Shown: piece after piece, positions 46,696 to 55,788 of the stretch
How the letters are laid out: every line of letters begins with the position of its first letter
How positions within the stretch are numbered: position 1 is the first letter of the stretch
Assembly: GCA_900472485.1 (NCBI GenBank)
Contig: UCII01000007.1
Span: 1 to 64,000 of the forward strand
Origin: Hyphomicrobiales bacterium
GTDB taxonomy: Bacteria > Pseudomonadota > Alphaproteobacteria > Rhizobiales > Rhizobiaceae
Reading direction: 5' to 3'
DNA length: 64,000 bases
Notes under the pieces: generated by a model
What the model saw: only the letters and a program-made list of their open reading frames with translations
Told to the model about the DNA's origin: nothing
The model's database searches: none
Position numbers and translations under genes: made by a program

Positions 46696-47579
46696 CGCTG
46701 CTTGGCTCCCGTGGAAAAGCGGCTGGTCAGGCGGAAATAGGCAAGGCAGAAGATCGACAGGAAGATGCAGATCAGCACCGCGCGGGCGGCGCCTTCGCCA
46801 TATTTGTAGGAGCCGATCGCGGTGCGATAGGTGTCGATGATCATCGTCGTCGTCTCTCCGTTCGGGCCGCCGCGCGTCAGGATCCAGATGATGTCGAAGG
46901 AATTGAAGGTGGCGATCAGCGACAGCATCGACATTGTGACCAGCGACGGCAGCAGCAGCGGCAGGGTGATGCGACGGAAGCGATAGAAGCGACCGGCGCC
47001 ATCCGTCCAGGCGGCTTCGTAGAGATCATGCGGGATCGCTTGCATGGCCGCCAGCATATAAAGAGTGACCATCGGCACACCGATCCAGACGTCGGTAATG
47101 ATCGTCGCCCAGAAGGCTGTGCTGCCATAGGCGAGGAACGCCACCGGGCTGTCGACGATGCCGAAACGCTGCAGCATGCCTGAAATCATGCCGAACTGGC
47201 CATTGTATATCCAGCCCCACATGAAGATGCCGATCGCCATCGGCACAACCCAGGGCGGCATTGTCAAGACGCGGAAAAGCGCGCGGCCGGGAACAGCGGA
47301 ATTCAGCAGTGCCGCGCCCAGCGTGCCGATGATCATCTTGATCGACACGGAGAAGAACGTCCAGATGAAGGTCCGGATGATGACGCCCGCGAAAGTGTCG
47401 TTGAAGATCTTCGCGTAATTCTCGAAACCGACCCAATTCGTCACCTTCTTCAACGATGCATCGGTGAAGGATAGGATTATCGTGTCGACCAGCGGATAGG
47501 CGACGATGACGGTGACATAGAGGAGAGCCGGAAAAAGAAGAAGCCAGGCGAAGATGACCGTGCCGCGTTGAACACCCAT
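46692..47579 (-). CDS. ABC sugar transporter permease (MalF-like)
   Basis: The 295-residue inner-membrane protein begins MGVQRGTVIFAWLLLFPALL, has about six transmembrane helices and an EAA loop DLYEAAWTDGAGRFYRFRRI. ATG 47579 has GGGAGGGG upstream; it lies 13 bp after the Gfo/Idh gene. It pairs with the MalG-like permease. Confidence 0.94.
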   Translation of the reverse strand: MGVQRGTVIFAWLLLFPALLYVTVIVAYPLVDTIILSFTDASLKKVTNWVGFENYAKIFNDTFAGVIIRTFIWTFFSVSIKMIIGTLGAALLNSAVPGRALFRVLTMPPWVVPMAIGIFMWGWIYNGQFGMISGMLQRFGIVDSPVAFLAYGSTAFWATIITDVWIGVPMVTLYMLAAMQAIPHDLYEAAWTDGAGRFYRFRRITLPLLLPSLVTMSMLSLIATFNSFDIIWILTRGGPNGETTTMIIDTYRTAIGSYKYGEGAARAVLICIFLSIFCLAYFRLTSRFSTGAKQR

Positions 47580-47592
47580 CCTGCGCCCCTCC

Positions 47593-48750
47593 CTAGGCGG
47601 CTCTTGAATGAAGCGCTTCGTCGAACTCGTCCCAGATCGGCCGGAGATCGACAACGGTCTTCTTCATGCGGGCCTCGTCCATCGAGAGCGCTAGAATGCC
47701 CGCCTCCAGCGCATTCTGGGTCGACACCGGCAGATGCAGGCCCGTTTTGACATGCGCGATGATATCGGCGGCCATCTGCTCGTCGGCGCCGTAATGCTGC
47801 GAAAGCGTAGTGGCCGCGTAAGTGTTTTCGATCACCTTCTTGCCGGTCAGCATCTCATGGACATTGAAATAACCGCGGATGAAATCGCCCTCGGCCATGC
47901 CGCGCGAGCCCATGATGGCGAAGCGACGGAACTGGTCCGGCACATTGAGATTGGTATGGAAGTTCATGCCGACGCCATTGGCATATTCGATGATCGCCAC
48001 CTGGTAGTCGATGATGTCGCCATCGCTGTCGAAGACCTTGTCGGACCCCATCCAACCACTCGGCTTGCGATGGAAGAGCTCGAGATCGTTGATGCCTTCC
48101 CTTGCCGGATCGTTTTCCGGAATGAAGCTCTTGCGGCCGCCAAAACTTGCGACCCGCTCCGGCCGCGCACCGACGACGCCATTATAGAGATCGAGGTCGT
48201 GGCAGCATTTCTCCAGCATGAAGCTGCCGGAATAATGTTCGTAGCGGCGCCAGTCGCGCATGAAGAAGGCGCCGTGATAGGGTTCGATGTGCTCGGCAGC
48301 CTCGATGGAAACGACGTGACCAAGCTTCCCCTCGGCCTGGGCAGCCAGGAGATCACGGTACATCGGCGAATAGCGCAGCACGAGGCCGACATTCAGGCGC
48401 TCATGACCGAATTTCGCCATCAGGCGGGCAAGCTCGATGCTATCCTTGATCGTCGTGACGATCGGCTTTTCGCAGAAGATCTTGAGGCCGGCCTCGAGGC
48501 CGATGCGGATGTGATCGAGATGCATGTGGTTCGGCGAACCGATCATCAAGAGGTCGATCTTTTCGTTGGCGATCAGATCCTGGGGTGTTGCGTAAGCCTT
48601 TCCGGCTGAGATGCCTCGTTCGAGCAAACCGGGCAGACCCGCGGGTTCGGGATCGACATATCCGGCAATCTCGAAGCTCTCGTCGATCGCCTTGAAGACA
48701 TAGCCCAGATAACCCAGGCGGAATCCCAGCCCAATGATTCCAACGCGCAT
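47593..48750 (-). CDS. Gfo/Idh/MocA family oxidoreductase of the importer operon
   Basis: A 385-residue oxidoreductase with a Rossmann fold (VGIIGLGFRLGYLG), the EKP motif in IFCEKPIVTT, and the C-terminal domain with HDLDLYNG. It is the first gene of the importer operon and probably oxidises the imported compound or its phosphate-free form with NAD. Two copies of an A/T-rich motif lie in its upstream region. ATG 48750 is used. Confidence 0.93.
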   Translation of the reverse strand: MRVGIIGLGFRLGYLGYVFKAIDESFEIAGYVDPEPAGLPGLLERGISAGKAYATPQDLIANEKIDLLMIGSPNHMHLDHIRIGLEAGLKIFCEKPIVTTIKDSIELARLMAKFGHERLNVGLVLRYSPMYRDLLAAQAEGKLGHVVSIEAAEHIEPYHGAFFMRDWRRYEHYSGSFMLEKCCHDLDLYNGVVGARPERVASFGGRKSFIPENDPAREGINDLELFHRKPSGWMGSDKVFDSDGDIIDYQVAIIEYANGVGMNFHTNLNVPDQFRRFAIMGSRGMAEGDFIRGYFNVHEMLTGKKVIENTYAATTLSQHYGADEQMAADIIAHVKTGLHLPVSTQNALEAGILALSMDEARMKKTVVDLRPIWDEFDEALHSRAA

Positions 48751-48764
48751 GCTTTATGTTCCCA

Positions 48765-48785
48765 TTACGTAATTTATTTTCGTAA
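48765..48785. promoter_or_regulatory. Inverted repeat with motif AATTTATTTTC, upstream of the importer operon
   Basis: TTACG and CGTAA flank TAATTTATTTT in a 21-bp inverted repeat. The inner AATTTATTTTC (48771-48781) is repeated exactly at 48844-48854, 73 bp away. It begins 15 bp upstream of the Gfo/Idh start codon. Confidence 0.5.
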
Positions 48786-48840
48786 GCTTGGGACAAATTT
48801 TCGCATTCGTCAACGACGTTCGCGCATTTAACCGAAAACA

Positions 48841-48855
48841 TGAAATTTATTTTCA
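48841..48855. promoter_or_regulatory. TGAAA-TTTAT-TTTCA repeat, second motif copy
   Basis: A perfect TGAAA/TTTCA inverted repeat that includes AATTTATTTTC (48844-48854), identical to the copy at 48771-48781. Spacing of 73 bp, close to seven helical turns, would allow cooperative binding or looping by one regulator, perhaps the RpiR protein. Confidence 0.5.
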
Positions 48856-48942
48856 GATCGCCAATAAAACTTACACGGCGCCAACATGAAGCCACGCTCG
48901 CTTTGATTGCGCTGCCGCTTAATGCGGCAGAGTGCCTACGAC

Positions 48943-49275
48943 TTATCTATCCGGGCCGTTATATTGCCAATACTGGTAGTTCGGCTTTCTGGTGCTGCTG
49001 GAAATAACGCCATTCTGATCGCAAACGTAACCCAGGCGCGGCAGGCCCCGGTAGAACGGACCTTCGTGAAAATAATCGGCGTACACGGTGGCGGTGCGAC
49101 ACTGGAACTTCTCGTCATCAGCCATTTTCGGCGCAGTTACGCCCGGAAGGTTCTTGTAAGGATAAACGGGAGCGACATATGGCTTGGGCAGGAGCGGATT
49201 ATCGGCAAAGGCGGCCGCCGGCATCAAGACCGCAAAGGACAGGGCAGCGATGGCGATTTTCGACTTGATCCACAT
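48943..49275 (-). CDS. Small secreted hypothetical protein
   Basis: The 110-residue protein has a signal peptide (KIAIAALSFAVLMPAAAFA) and a short mature part with two Cys (FQCRTATVY, GYVCDQNG) that may form one disulphide. I recognise no domain. An AAGGAG site precedes ATG 49275. It is divergent from the polysaccharide genes and ends 192 bp from the importer operon; no clear link to either. Confidence 0.75.
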   Translation of the reverse strand: MWIKSKIAIAALSFAVLMPAAAFADNPLLPKPYVAPVYPYKNLPGVTAPKMADDEKFQCRTATVYADYFHEGPFYRGLPRLGYVCDQNGVISSSTRKPNYQYWQYNGPDR

Positions 49276-49505
49276 AAACTGCTACGCTCCTTTACAACTG
49301 CGAGCGCAACGACCACACGCTGCATATCATAAATATAGTGGGATTGCAGTCATGCGCCAACGGCTTCCCCGATCAAAATCGCGCACAAGTGACGGTTTCC
49401 GCATCACCGACGCGGGCCATTCACGCTACGTTACACCAAAAAAAATGCTTTTATCTACAAATACAACACATGCGTGTGCCAGCCGTTTGCGACAAGTCAT
49501 AAGCA

Positions 49506-49561
49506 TGTTATATAGTATGAAAATTGTCATCTTGGTTGTTGCCGGCGCGATTTCTGTTTGA
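49506..49561 (+). other. Possible 18-residue leader peptide before the GT25 gene
   Basis: A short frame MLYSMKIVILVVAGAISV ends in TGA at 49559-49561, whose last base is the first base of AAGGAG. Its translation could open or couple the glycosyltransferase start that follows. No ribosome binding site is evident before its own ATGs (49506 or 49518), so it may be chance. Confidence 0.3.
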
Positions 49562-50384
49562 AGGAGTAGCAGTCATTCTCGAACAGATTAATCGTATCCC
49601 GCCTCTTGTTGACCCGGAGATTGCTGACGATGCCGCTCAGCAGGTTTCCATCTATGTCATCAATCTCGATCGCTCGCGTGATCGCTGGGAGCGACTGTGC
49701 AACCAGGCCGTCGAATACGATCTGCATATCACGCGCATTCCTGCCGTCGACGGCCGTCTCATCGCGGAGGCTGACCGCGTCGATTTTCAGCCGCATTCGT
49801 TCATCTATCATAACGGCCGCAAGCTTCTACCGGGAGAGTACGGATGCTATCGCAGCCATCTGATCGCGCTTGAGCAATTCGTCGCCAGCGGCGACAAGAT
49901 GGCGATCATCATGGAAGACGATGTCGAGCTCAACGAGAAGCTTATCCCGCGTGCGATCGCGGCGATGGACAGCGTCCAGGGGGCGCGTCTCGTCAAACTC
50001 GTCAACCATCGCCTCGTCGGCTTCAAGTCGGTCTGCGAAACTAGCGAAAACGATGTCGTCGGCCGCTGCATGCATGGTCCGCAGGGGTCGGCTGCCTGTT
50101 ATATCGTCAACCGCAAGGCGGCCAAGAAGCTGCTGACGACGCTGAAACCCATGCTTCTCCCCTACGACGTCGCCTTGGAACGCGGCTGGTCAACCGGCGT
50201 CGAGACGTTCACGACCTTTGAAAACCTGGTCGATTTCAGCCCGCACCGCGCCGACACCACGATCGGCAAACGCGTGCATTACCGCGCGGTAAAGCGGCAT
50301 CCTCTGTTGCGCCTGACGGCACATTGGTTCCGCACCTGCGATCAAGTGCGCCGCTGGTACTACGCCGTCAAGATCAAACGGTAG
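49524..50384 (+). CDS. GT25 family glycosyltransferase
   Basis: The frame encodes up to 286 residues of the glycosyltransferase family 25 (LPS-type beta-galactosyltransferase fold). It has YVINLDRSRDRWERL near the start, the AVDGRL segment, GEYGCYRSHL, the DxD-like IMEDDVELN, and the C-terminal QGSAACYIVNRKAAKKLL. It transfers a sugar to a surface glycan. The start is unclear: TTG 49524 is the first open codon, but the only strong ribosome binding site (AAGGAG, 49561-49566) points to ATT at 49575. The conserved domain begins about residue 38 of the longest frame. It opens the polysaccharide region. Confidence 0.85.
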   Translation: MSSWLLPARFLFEGVAVILEQINRIPPLVDPEIADDAAQQVSIYVINLDRSRDRWERLCNQAVEYDLHITRIPAVDGRLIAEADRVDFQPHSFIYHNGRKLLPGEYGCYRSHLIALEQFVASGDKMAIIMEDDVELNEKLIPRAIAAMDSVQGARLVKLVNHRLVGFKSVCETSENDVVGRCMHGPQGSAACYIVNRKAAKKLLTTLKPMLLPYDVALERGWSTGVETFTTFENLVDFSPHRADTTIGKRVHYRAVKRHPLLRLTAHWFRTCDQVRRWYYAVKIKR

Positions 50385-50393
50385 CGATCAGCA

Positions 50394-50415
50394 ATGCTTG
50401 GCCAAGGCCAAGCAT
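50394..50415. repeat. Perfect palindrome after the GT25 gene
   Basis: ATGCTTGGCC and GGCCAAGCAT are 10-bp arms separated by AA. It lies 10 bp after the glycosyltransferase stop. No U-tract follows on either strand, so it is not a standard terminator. Confidence 0.6.
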
Positions 50416-50492
50416 AAAACATGGAGAGCGGTCGCCTAGAGCGGTTCAACCTTTCGGGGAATCTCTGAGCCGCTCTATCTCTTAGCTTTCAC

Positions 50493-50541
50493 GCAATTCC
50501 GGACGGAAAACCGCTACGGACTTTCCTGGAATTGCTCTAAT
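50493..50541. repeat. Dispersed rhizobial palindromic repeat, best copy
   Basis: GCAATTCC (50494-50501) and GGAATTGC (50529-50536) form the inverted ends around GGACGGAAAACCGCTACGGA. A second imperfect palindrome (GAGCGGTTC and GAGCCGCTC, about 50438-50477) lies beside it, making a composite element between two convergent genes. Confidence 0.75.
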
Positions 50542-50554
50542 GGCGGATACACGC

Positions 50555-52537
50555 CTATAGCTGCGCAACGTTGTCGAGGTTCGGTTGGTCGACCGTCAGA
50601 TCCGTCTCGCGCTCGCGATAGACCAGATCGACCACTTCGCTGCTCGGCGCATAGCCGGAAACGAGCTTTTGCAGCAGGGCTCTCGCCAAGGGGATATCGT
50701 TTTCATCTAACGCAGCCTCGAGTGCGGCCAGCCGCTTCGACAGCTCCGGCCACGGCAGGAAATCTTCCTTGGCCTGCATGATGCGCGGATGGCTGGTCGG
50801 CTGCGGGTTGTCGCCGATCAGCAGTTCCTCAAAAAGCTTCTCGCCCGGCCGCAGACCGGTGATTTCAAGCTCGATATCGCCATCCGGTTCGTCCTGGTCC
50901 CGCACGGTCAGACCGGACAGTTCCACCATTCGCCGCGCGAGATCGGCAATGCGTACCGGTTCGCCCATATCGAGCAGGAAGACATCGCCGCCGCCCGACA
51001 TCGCGCCCGCCTGGATCACAAGCTGCGACGCCTCGGGAATGGTCATGAAATAACGGGTGATATCGGGATGCGTCAGCGTGATCGGGCCGCCGTCGCGGAT
51101 CTGCTGGCGAAAGAGCGGCACGACCGAACCGGAGGAACCGAGCACGTTGCCGAAGCGCACCATGGCGAAATTGGTACTGTCGGTGCCGGGCTTGCGATCG
51201 GCGTCCATCGCTTGCAGCACCATCTCCGCGAGCCGCTTGCTGGCGCCCATGATGTTGGTCGGACGCACGGCCTTGTCGGTGCTGATGAGGACGAAATTTT
51301 CGACACCATGATCGCGCGCGGCTTCGGCCGCTATCTGCGTTCCCTGCACATTGTTGCGGATGCCTTCAACGGGATTGTATTCGACGAGCGGCACATGCTT
51401 GTAGGCAGCGGCATGATAGACGGTCTTCGGCCGCCAGGCCTGCATGATCTGCCTGATCCGCTGGCCGTCGCGGACGGAAGCCAGGAACGGAATGATGCGC
51501 ATATCGGCATAGCCGGCGGAGGCGGCCGCCTTCTCCAGCTCGCCGTGAATGGCATAGAGGGCGAACTCGCTCTGCTCGATCAGCAGCAGGGCGGACGGCC
51601 CGTTCTTCAGGATCTGGCGGCAGAGTTCGCTGCCGATCGAACCGCCGGCACCGGTGACCATGACGACTTTGCCGCGTATATTCTTGTCGATCAGGCCGCG
51701 GTCGGGGACGATCACGTTGCGGCCGAGCAGGTCTTCGATATCAAGCTCGCGCAGATCCGAAACCGCGACCCGGCCCTGCGCGAGCGCCGTCAGATCTGGC
51801 ATGGTCCGCACCGTGACGCGGGCCTTGCGCATATCTTCAAGGATTTCGTTGCGCCGCTGCCGCGTGGCATTCGGCAGGGCGAGCAATACGCCCTTGATCT
51901 CGCCCGAGACCACAAGCGCCGGCAGATCGGCCGGATCGTAGATCGGCAGGCCGCCCATGATGCTGCCATGCAGGTTGCGATCGTCGTCGAGATAGCCGAC
52001 GACGTTCAGCTCCGCGCTATTGGCAAGCGCGCCCGCAAGCTGACGCCCTGACGCGCCGGCGCCGTAAACCAGTACCTTGGCGAGCTGATTGCGATTGAGA
52101 AGGCGCTGATAGGCGTTGCCAAGCCAGTAGCGCGTCCACATGCGCGACAGGCCGATCGCGATCAGCAGCAGCAAGGGCTGCAAAATGCCAACGGTGCGCG
52201 GCACGCCCGGCACGCTGATCGCGGTAAAAATCGTCATGAAAGCGAGGGCATAGATCGCCACCGCCTTGACGACCGTAACGAAAGCCGAAAGACCCGCATA
52301 GCGGAATATGGCGCGATAGAGGCCGAGGACGATGAAGATCGGAATGGCAAGCAGAAGCGAAACGACCGCCGGCAGCCACTCGACACCTTCGAGGATGACC
52401 CAGTCGTCGAGGCGAAGACAATAGGCAAACCAGACCGTCAGCACACACAGGCTGGCATCGACCAGCAGCGCAAGAGCGCGCTTGGTGGAGCGCGGCAACG
52501 CCAGAAACGGCAGAACGAGTTTATCCGCGGGCACCAT
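50555..52537 (-). CDS. CapD/WbpM-type nucleoside-diphosphate sugar epimerase/dehydratase
   Basis: A 660-residue membrane enzyme. Four or so N-terminal transmembrane helices (about 15-125) precede a first Rossmann-like domain (VLVYGAGASGRQLAGAL) and the catalytic extended SDR domain with VMVTGAGGSIGSELCRQIL and YHAAAYKHVPL. The family (WbpM, FlaA1 and CapD) makes 4,6-dehydrated or epimerised UDP-GlcNAc sugars for surface glycans. It is the likely source of a modified amino sugar for this polysaccharide region. Confidence 0.95.
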   Translation of the reverse strand: MVPADKLVLPFLALPRSTKRALALLVDASLCVLTVWFAYCLRLDDWVILEGVEWLPAVVSLLLAIPIFIVLGLYRAIFRYAGLSAFVTVVKAVAIYALAFMTIFTAISVPGVPRTVGILQPLLLLIAIGLSRMWTRYWLGNAYQRLLNRNQLAKVLVYGAGASGRQLAGALANSAELNVVGYLDDDRNLHGSIMGGLPIYDPADLPALVVSGEIKGVLLALPNATRQRRNEILEDMRKARVTVRTMPDLTALAQGRVAVSDLRELDIEDLLGRNVIVPDRGLIDKNIRGKVVMVTGAGGSIGSELCRQILKNGPSALLLIEQSEFALYAIHGELEKAAASAGYADMRIIPFLASVRDGQRIRQIMQAWRPKTVYHAAAYKHVPLVEYNPVEGIRNNVQGTQIAAEAARDHGVENFVLISTDKAVRPTNIMGASKRLAEMVLQAMDADRKPGTDSTNFAMVRFGNVLGSSGSVVPLFRQQIRDGGPITLTHPDITRYFMTIPEASQLVIQAGAMSGGGDVFLLDMGEPVRIADLARRMVELSGLTVRDQDEPDGDIELEITGLRPGEKLFEELLIGDNPQPTSHPRIMQAKEDFLPWPELSKRLAALEAALDENDIPLARALLQKLVSGYAPSSEVVDLVYRERETDLTVDQPNLDNVAQL

Positions 52538-52751
52538 CGGTCAGCTTTCCCCGGCGCCAGTCATCGGAGCAACGCACCGCTTTTCTCGCATAGATTGTCT
52601 CACAAAGTATCGCACAACGCCTAATGACCGTATCGTGCTCCATTAGCAAGATCCAATCATTCCTAGCGCCGATTTACATTTAGAACAGTCGGCGCGCAAT
52701 TGCACCATCGATGCTGAAAAAGGCCGCCGATGCGAAAGGGGAAAACGATGA

Positions 52752-54428
52752 TCACTTGCCGAAATAGCCACGGATGACGGGATGCCGAAACAGGCCGAGG
52801 AGAATGGCAAACGCCATGCCAAGACCGGCACCAAATATTGCGCCGGCGATCAGGCCGGCCACCATCATCACCTTGCGGCTCGGCCCATCGGCTTTCAGCG
52901 GCGGCTCCGCCTCCGAGATCACGCGGATATTGCTCTGCGACAGATCCTTAGCATCGCTCGCCTGACCGGACCGCTTCAGCAGCGATTCATAGAGGTCGCG
53001 AGCCGCGGTCGCCTTGCGCTGCAGCTCGTTCAGGCCCACAAGCTTGCCCGAGGTGTTGACCTGCGAGGCCTTCTGCACGGCAAGTTCCTTGGCGATATCC
53101 TGTTCGGCCTTCTGCGCCTGCTCGTAATCGGCGCGGGCCGAGGTCATCTGCCGCTGCAGCTCCGCGCGAATTTCGGCGGCGAGACTATCCAGCGACGATT
53201 TCGCGGCGAGCAGGCGCGGATGGCGGGCGCCGAGCTGGCTTTGAAGGCTGCCGACATTGGCCGCCATCGTCGCATATTGCTGCCGCAGGCTGCTCAAAGC
53301 CGTCGATGTCACCCCTGCGGACGGATTGTTGGAGACCACATCTTCAAAGCTGAGCTTGCCGGCGGCGTCCGCGCGGGCTCTTGCCTCGATGGTCTTCTGC
53401 TGGGCTGTCACCAATAGATCGTTCAAGGCGGTCAGGCGCTTGTCGGAAATCAGATTGCCCTCGACGGCCACCATGTCGTTGTCGGCGCGATAGGTTTCGA
53501 CGGCCTTTTCGGCTGACAGTACCTGCTGGCGCAGATCCTCCAGGCGGGAATCGAGCGCCGTATTGCTGCTCTTGTAGGTGCTAGCAGCCGCCTTGCTCTC
53601 TTCCTCCATGAAGGAGGTCACCAGCTGGTTGGCGATCCCGGCCGATTTTTGAGGGTCGCCCGTCGTCACCTTCGCGTTGACGACGTAGGTGCTGGACTCG
53701 CGGGCGATCTGCACGGCTTTCGCCAAGGCAGCAGTGGCCACATATTTTGCCGCCTCGCCGGTGGCGCCGCCATTGAATTTCGGATCCTGATCGAGTTTCA
53801 GCGCATCGACGACGCGCCCCAGCACCTTGCCGGAAGACAGAATCTGCGTCTGGCTGTCGATCATCGTCGTGATCAATTCCGGCGGCGTCGGCGCCTGCTG
53901 AGCAGAATCGGAGCCTCCGACCGGCCGAGGGTCGAAATAGAGGCTGGTCTCGGCGGTGAATTTCTGCGGAATAAGGGGAATGACCGCTCCGCCCAGAACG
54001 GCGCCGGCGCCTGCCAGGGCAAGAACCACAAATTTCCTCGCCCAGATCGAAGCGATGGCCGATCGAAGATCAAGCAACGGCAACTTTGCCGGCAGTAGCG
54101 ATCCCGCCGGAGCAGCGACAGATACCGGAGCAACCGCAACCTGCTCCACGGTCGGGATCGCCGCAGCGACAACCGGCTCGGCAATGGGGCGCGGGACCAC
54201 CGGCTCCTTCACATCGGATCGCTTCGGCGGGCTTTGCGGAACGGCGGCTTCCGGAATGGGCGCCTCAAGCTCCTCGGAATCTGCTATGGGCTCGGCAGCG
54301 GCAACGAAATCCCGAGGACGCAAGACGGGACTGCGCAGGCGCACGCCATCGCGCCGTACATCAGACGGCTCGGTGTCGCGCCAACCCGCAAGTCGGTCCG
54401 ATCGCTGGCTTCGTTCCATTGAGCTCAT
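52752..54428 (-). CDS. Wzz/GumC-type polysaccharide chain-length determinant
   Basis: A 558-residue co-polymerase. A long Pro/Ala-rich cytoplasmic N terminus (about 1-125) is followed by a first transmembrane helix (FVVLALAGAGAVLGGAVIPL), the Wzz periplasmic domain with long coiled coils (about 280-480), and a second helix near 520 (MMVAGLIAGAIFGAGLGMAF). No kinase domain is attached at the C terminus. It controls glycan length with a Wzy polymerase, of which a candidate lies at 55789. The extended N terminus is unusual. Confidence 0.9.
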   Translation of the reverse strand: MSSMERSQRSDRLAGWRDTEPSDVRRDGVRLRSPVLRPRDFVAAAEPIADSEELEAPIPEAAVPQSPPKRSDVKEPVVPRPIAEPVVAAAIPTVEQVAVAPVSVAAPAGSLLPAKLPLLDLRSAIASIWARKFVVLALAGAGAVLGGAVIPLIPQKFTAETSLYFDPRPVGGSDSAQQAPTPPELITTMIDSQTQILSSGKVLGRVVDALKLDQDPKFNGGATGEAAKYVATAALAKAVQIARESSTYVVNAKVTTGDPQKSAGIANQLVTSFMEEESKAAASTYKSSNTALDSRLEDLRQQVLSAEKAVETYRADNDMVAVEGNLISDKRLTALNDLLVTAQQKTIEARARADAAGKLSFEDVVSNNPSAGVTSTALSSLRQQYATMAANVGSLQSQLGARHPRLLAAKSSLDSLAAEIRAELQRQMTSARADYEQAQKAEQDIAKELAVQKASQVNTSGKLVGLNELQRKATAARDLYESLLKRSGQASDAKDLSQSNIRVISEAEPPLKADGPSRKVMMVAGLIAGAIFGAGLGMAFAILLGLFRHPVIRGYFGK

Positions 54429-54620
54429 TGCAGACTTTCAGTGCTTCGCGGGCGGATTCCACGCAGCAGACGCCCGAAGTTTAGAAACGTTTGGCTAACG
54501 GAACATTAAGGACGCTTCCAGGAAATCGCGCCGCGACCATCAACGCAACCCATCCTTTCATTATTGCTCAACACCATACTTCCTATGAAAAGCAAGCCGC
54601 ACGGAAGACAGGGGCATGCT

Positions 54621-55700
54621 ATGACCGCATCGATGACGAAATCTCTGCGACGCCTGCTGGCCGCGGCCGTCATGCTCGCTTTCACGACGCACGCAGGAGG
54701 CGCATTTGCCGCCGCGCAACTGTGCTATCGCGGCGTCAATCTGTCCGGCGCGGAATATGGCGAACGCGGCGGGGTCATCAATGTCAATTACACCTATCCG
54801 TCAGAACAGACCGTGCGTTATTTCGCGGAAAAGGGCATGAACACGATCCGCCTGCCCTTCCGGTGGGAGCGGCTGCAGCCCGTGCTCGGAGCGCCCCTCG
54901 ATGGCGACGAACTGCAACGGCTGAAGGATGCCGTCGATCTCATTCAGAAACACGGAATGGCAGTCGTTCTCGATCCGCATAATTACGCTTATTACGACAA
55001 GACCCAGCTCAAGCAGCCTCCCGCGACCGATCTTGCTTTCGGCGATTTCTGGGCGCGGCTCGCGGTGGAATTCTCCAACCGCAAGGGTGTGGCCTTCGGC
55101 CTGATGAACGAGCCGCACGACCTCAAGGCGCCCGATTGGCTTGAACTTGCCAATACCGCGATCCGCAGCATCCGTACTGTCGGCGCACGCAATCTCATCC
55201 TCGTACCCGGAACGAACTGGACGGGCGCACACAGCTGGTCGGCCGATGTGCTTGGCGGTGGCGCAAACGGAACGGTGATGCTCGGCGTCAAGGACCCGAT
55301 CGATTTCTACGCCTTCGAATTCCACCAGTACCTGGATTCGGACAGCTCGGGCACGCACCCGGTCTGCGACGGCACCGACAATGCCGTGAAGGGCATGAGC
55401 GACGTCACCGACTGGCTGCGCAAGAACGGCAAACGCGGATTTCTGGGCGAATTCGGCGTCGCCGCCAATGATGGTTGCCTCGACGGTCTCAAGCAGGTTC
55501 TCGACATCATGAACGCCAACGGCGACGTATGGCTCGGCTGGACCTACTGGGCCGCTGGCGACTGGTGGCCGCCGGAGGAGCCGCTCAACGTCCAGCCCCG
55601 CAATGGCCGCGACAAACCGCAGATGAAGGTTCTTGCCGAAGGCCTGAGCCGAAAGGTGTCGCTGGCGCCTTCATGCGCGCTGGTCAAGCCTGCGAAATGA
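54621..55700 (+). CDS. Secreted GH5 endoglycanase (cellulase-like)
   Basis: The 359-residue protein has a signal peptide (RRLLAAAVMLAFTTHAGGAFA) and a GH5 TIM barrel. The acid/base Glu164 lies in GLMNEPHD and the nucleophile Glu277 in FLGEFG; RGVNLSGAEYG and NTIRLPFRWERL are also typical. It cleaves beta-1,4-linked glucans or a similar glycan in the periplasm or outside. Placement between wzz and the Wzy-like gene suggests processing or release of the polysaccharide made here. ATG 54621 follows AGGGGC. Confidence 0.92.
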   Translation: MTASMTKSLRRLLAAAVMLAFTTHAGGAFAAAQLCYRGVNLSGAEYGERGGVINVNYTYPSEQTVRYFAEKGMNTIRLPFRWERLQPVLGAPLDGDELQRLKDAVDLIQKHGMAVVLDPHNYAYYDKTQLKQPPATDLAFGDFWARLAVEFSNRKGVAFGLMNEPHDLKAPDWLELANTAIRSIRTVGARNLILVPGTNWTGAHSWSADVLGGGANGTVMLGVKDPIDFYAFEFHQYLDSDSSGTHPVCDGTDNAVKGMSDVTDWLRKNGKRGFLGEFGVAANDGCLDGLKQVLDIMNANGDVWLGWTYWAAGDWWPPEEPLNVQPRNGRDKPQMKVLAEGLSRKVSLAPSCALVKPAK

Positions 55701-55788
55701 TCGGTAACGGAGAGCCGGCTCTTTGTCGCGAATCATCGGGCTGATATGCTGCCGCGGCCAGTAAAGACCCCACGACCTCGGATATCTG

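Noticed and set aside
50394..50415. Palindrome considered as a Rho-independent terminator
   Set aside because: The arms are perfect but neither strand has a U-tract after the hairpin; listed as a palindrome only.
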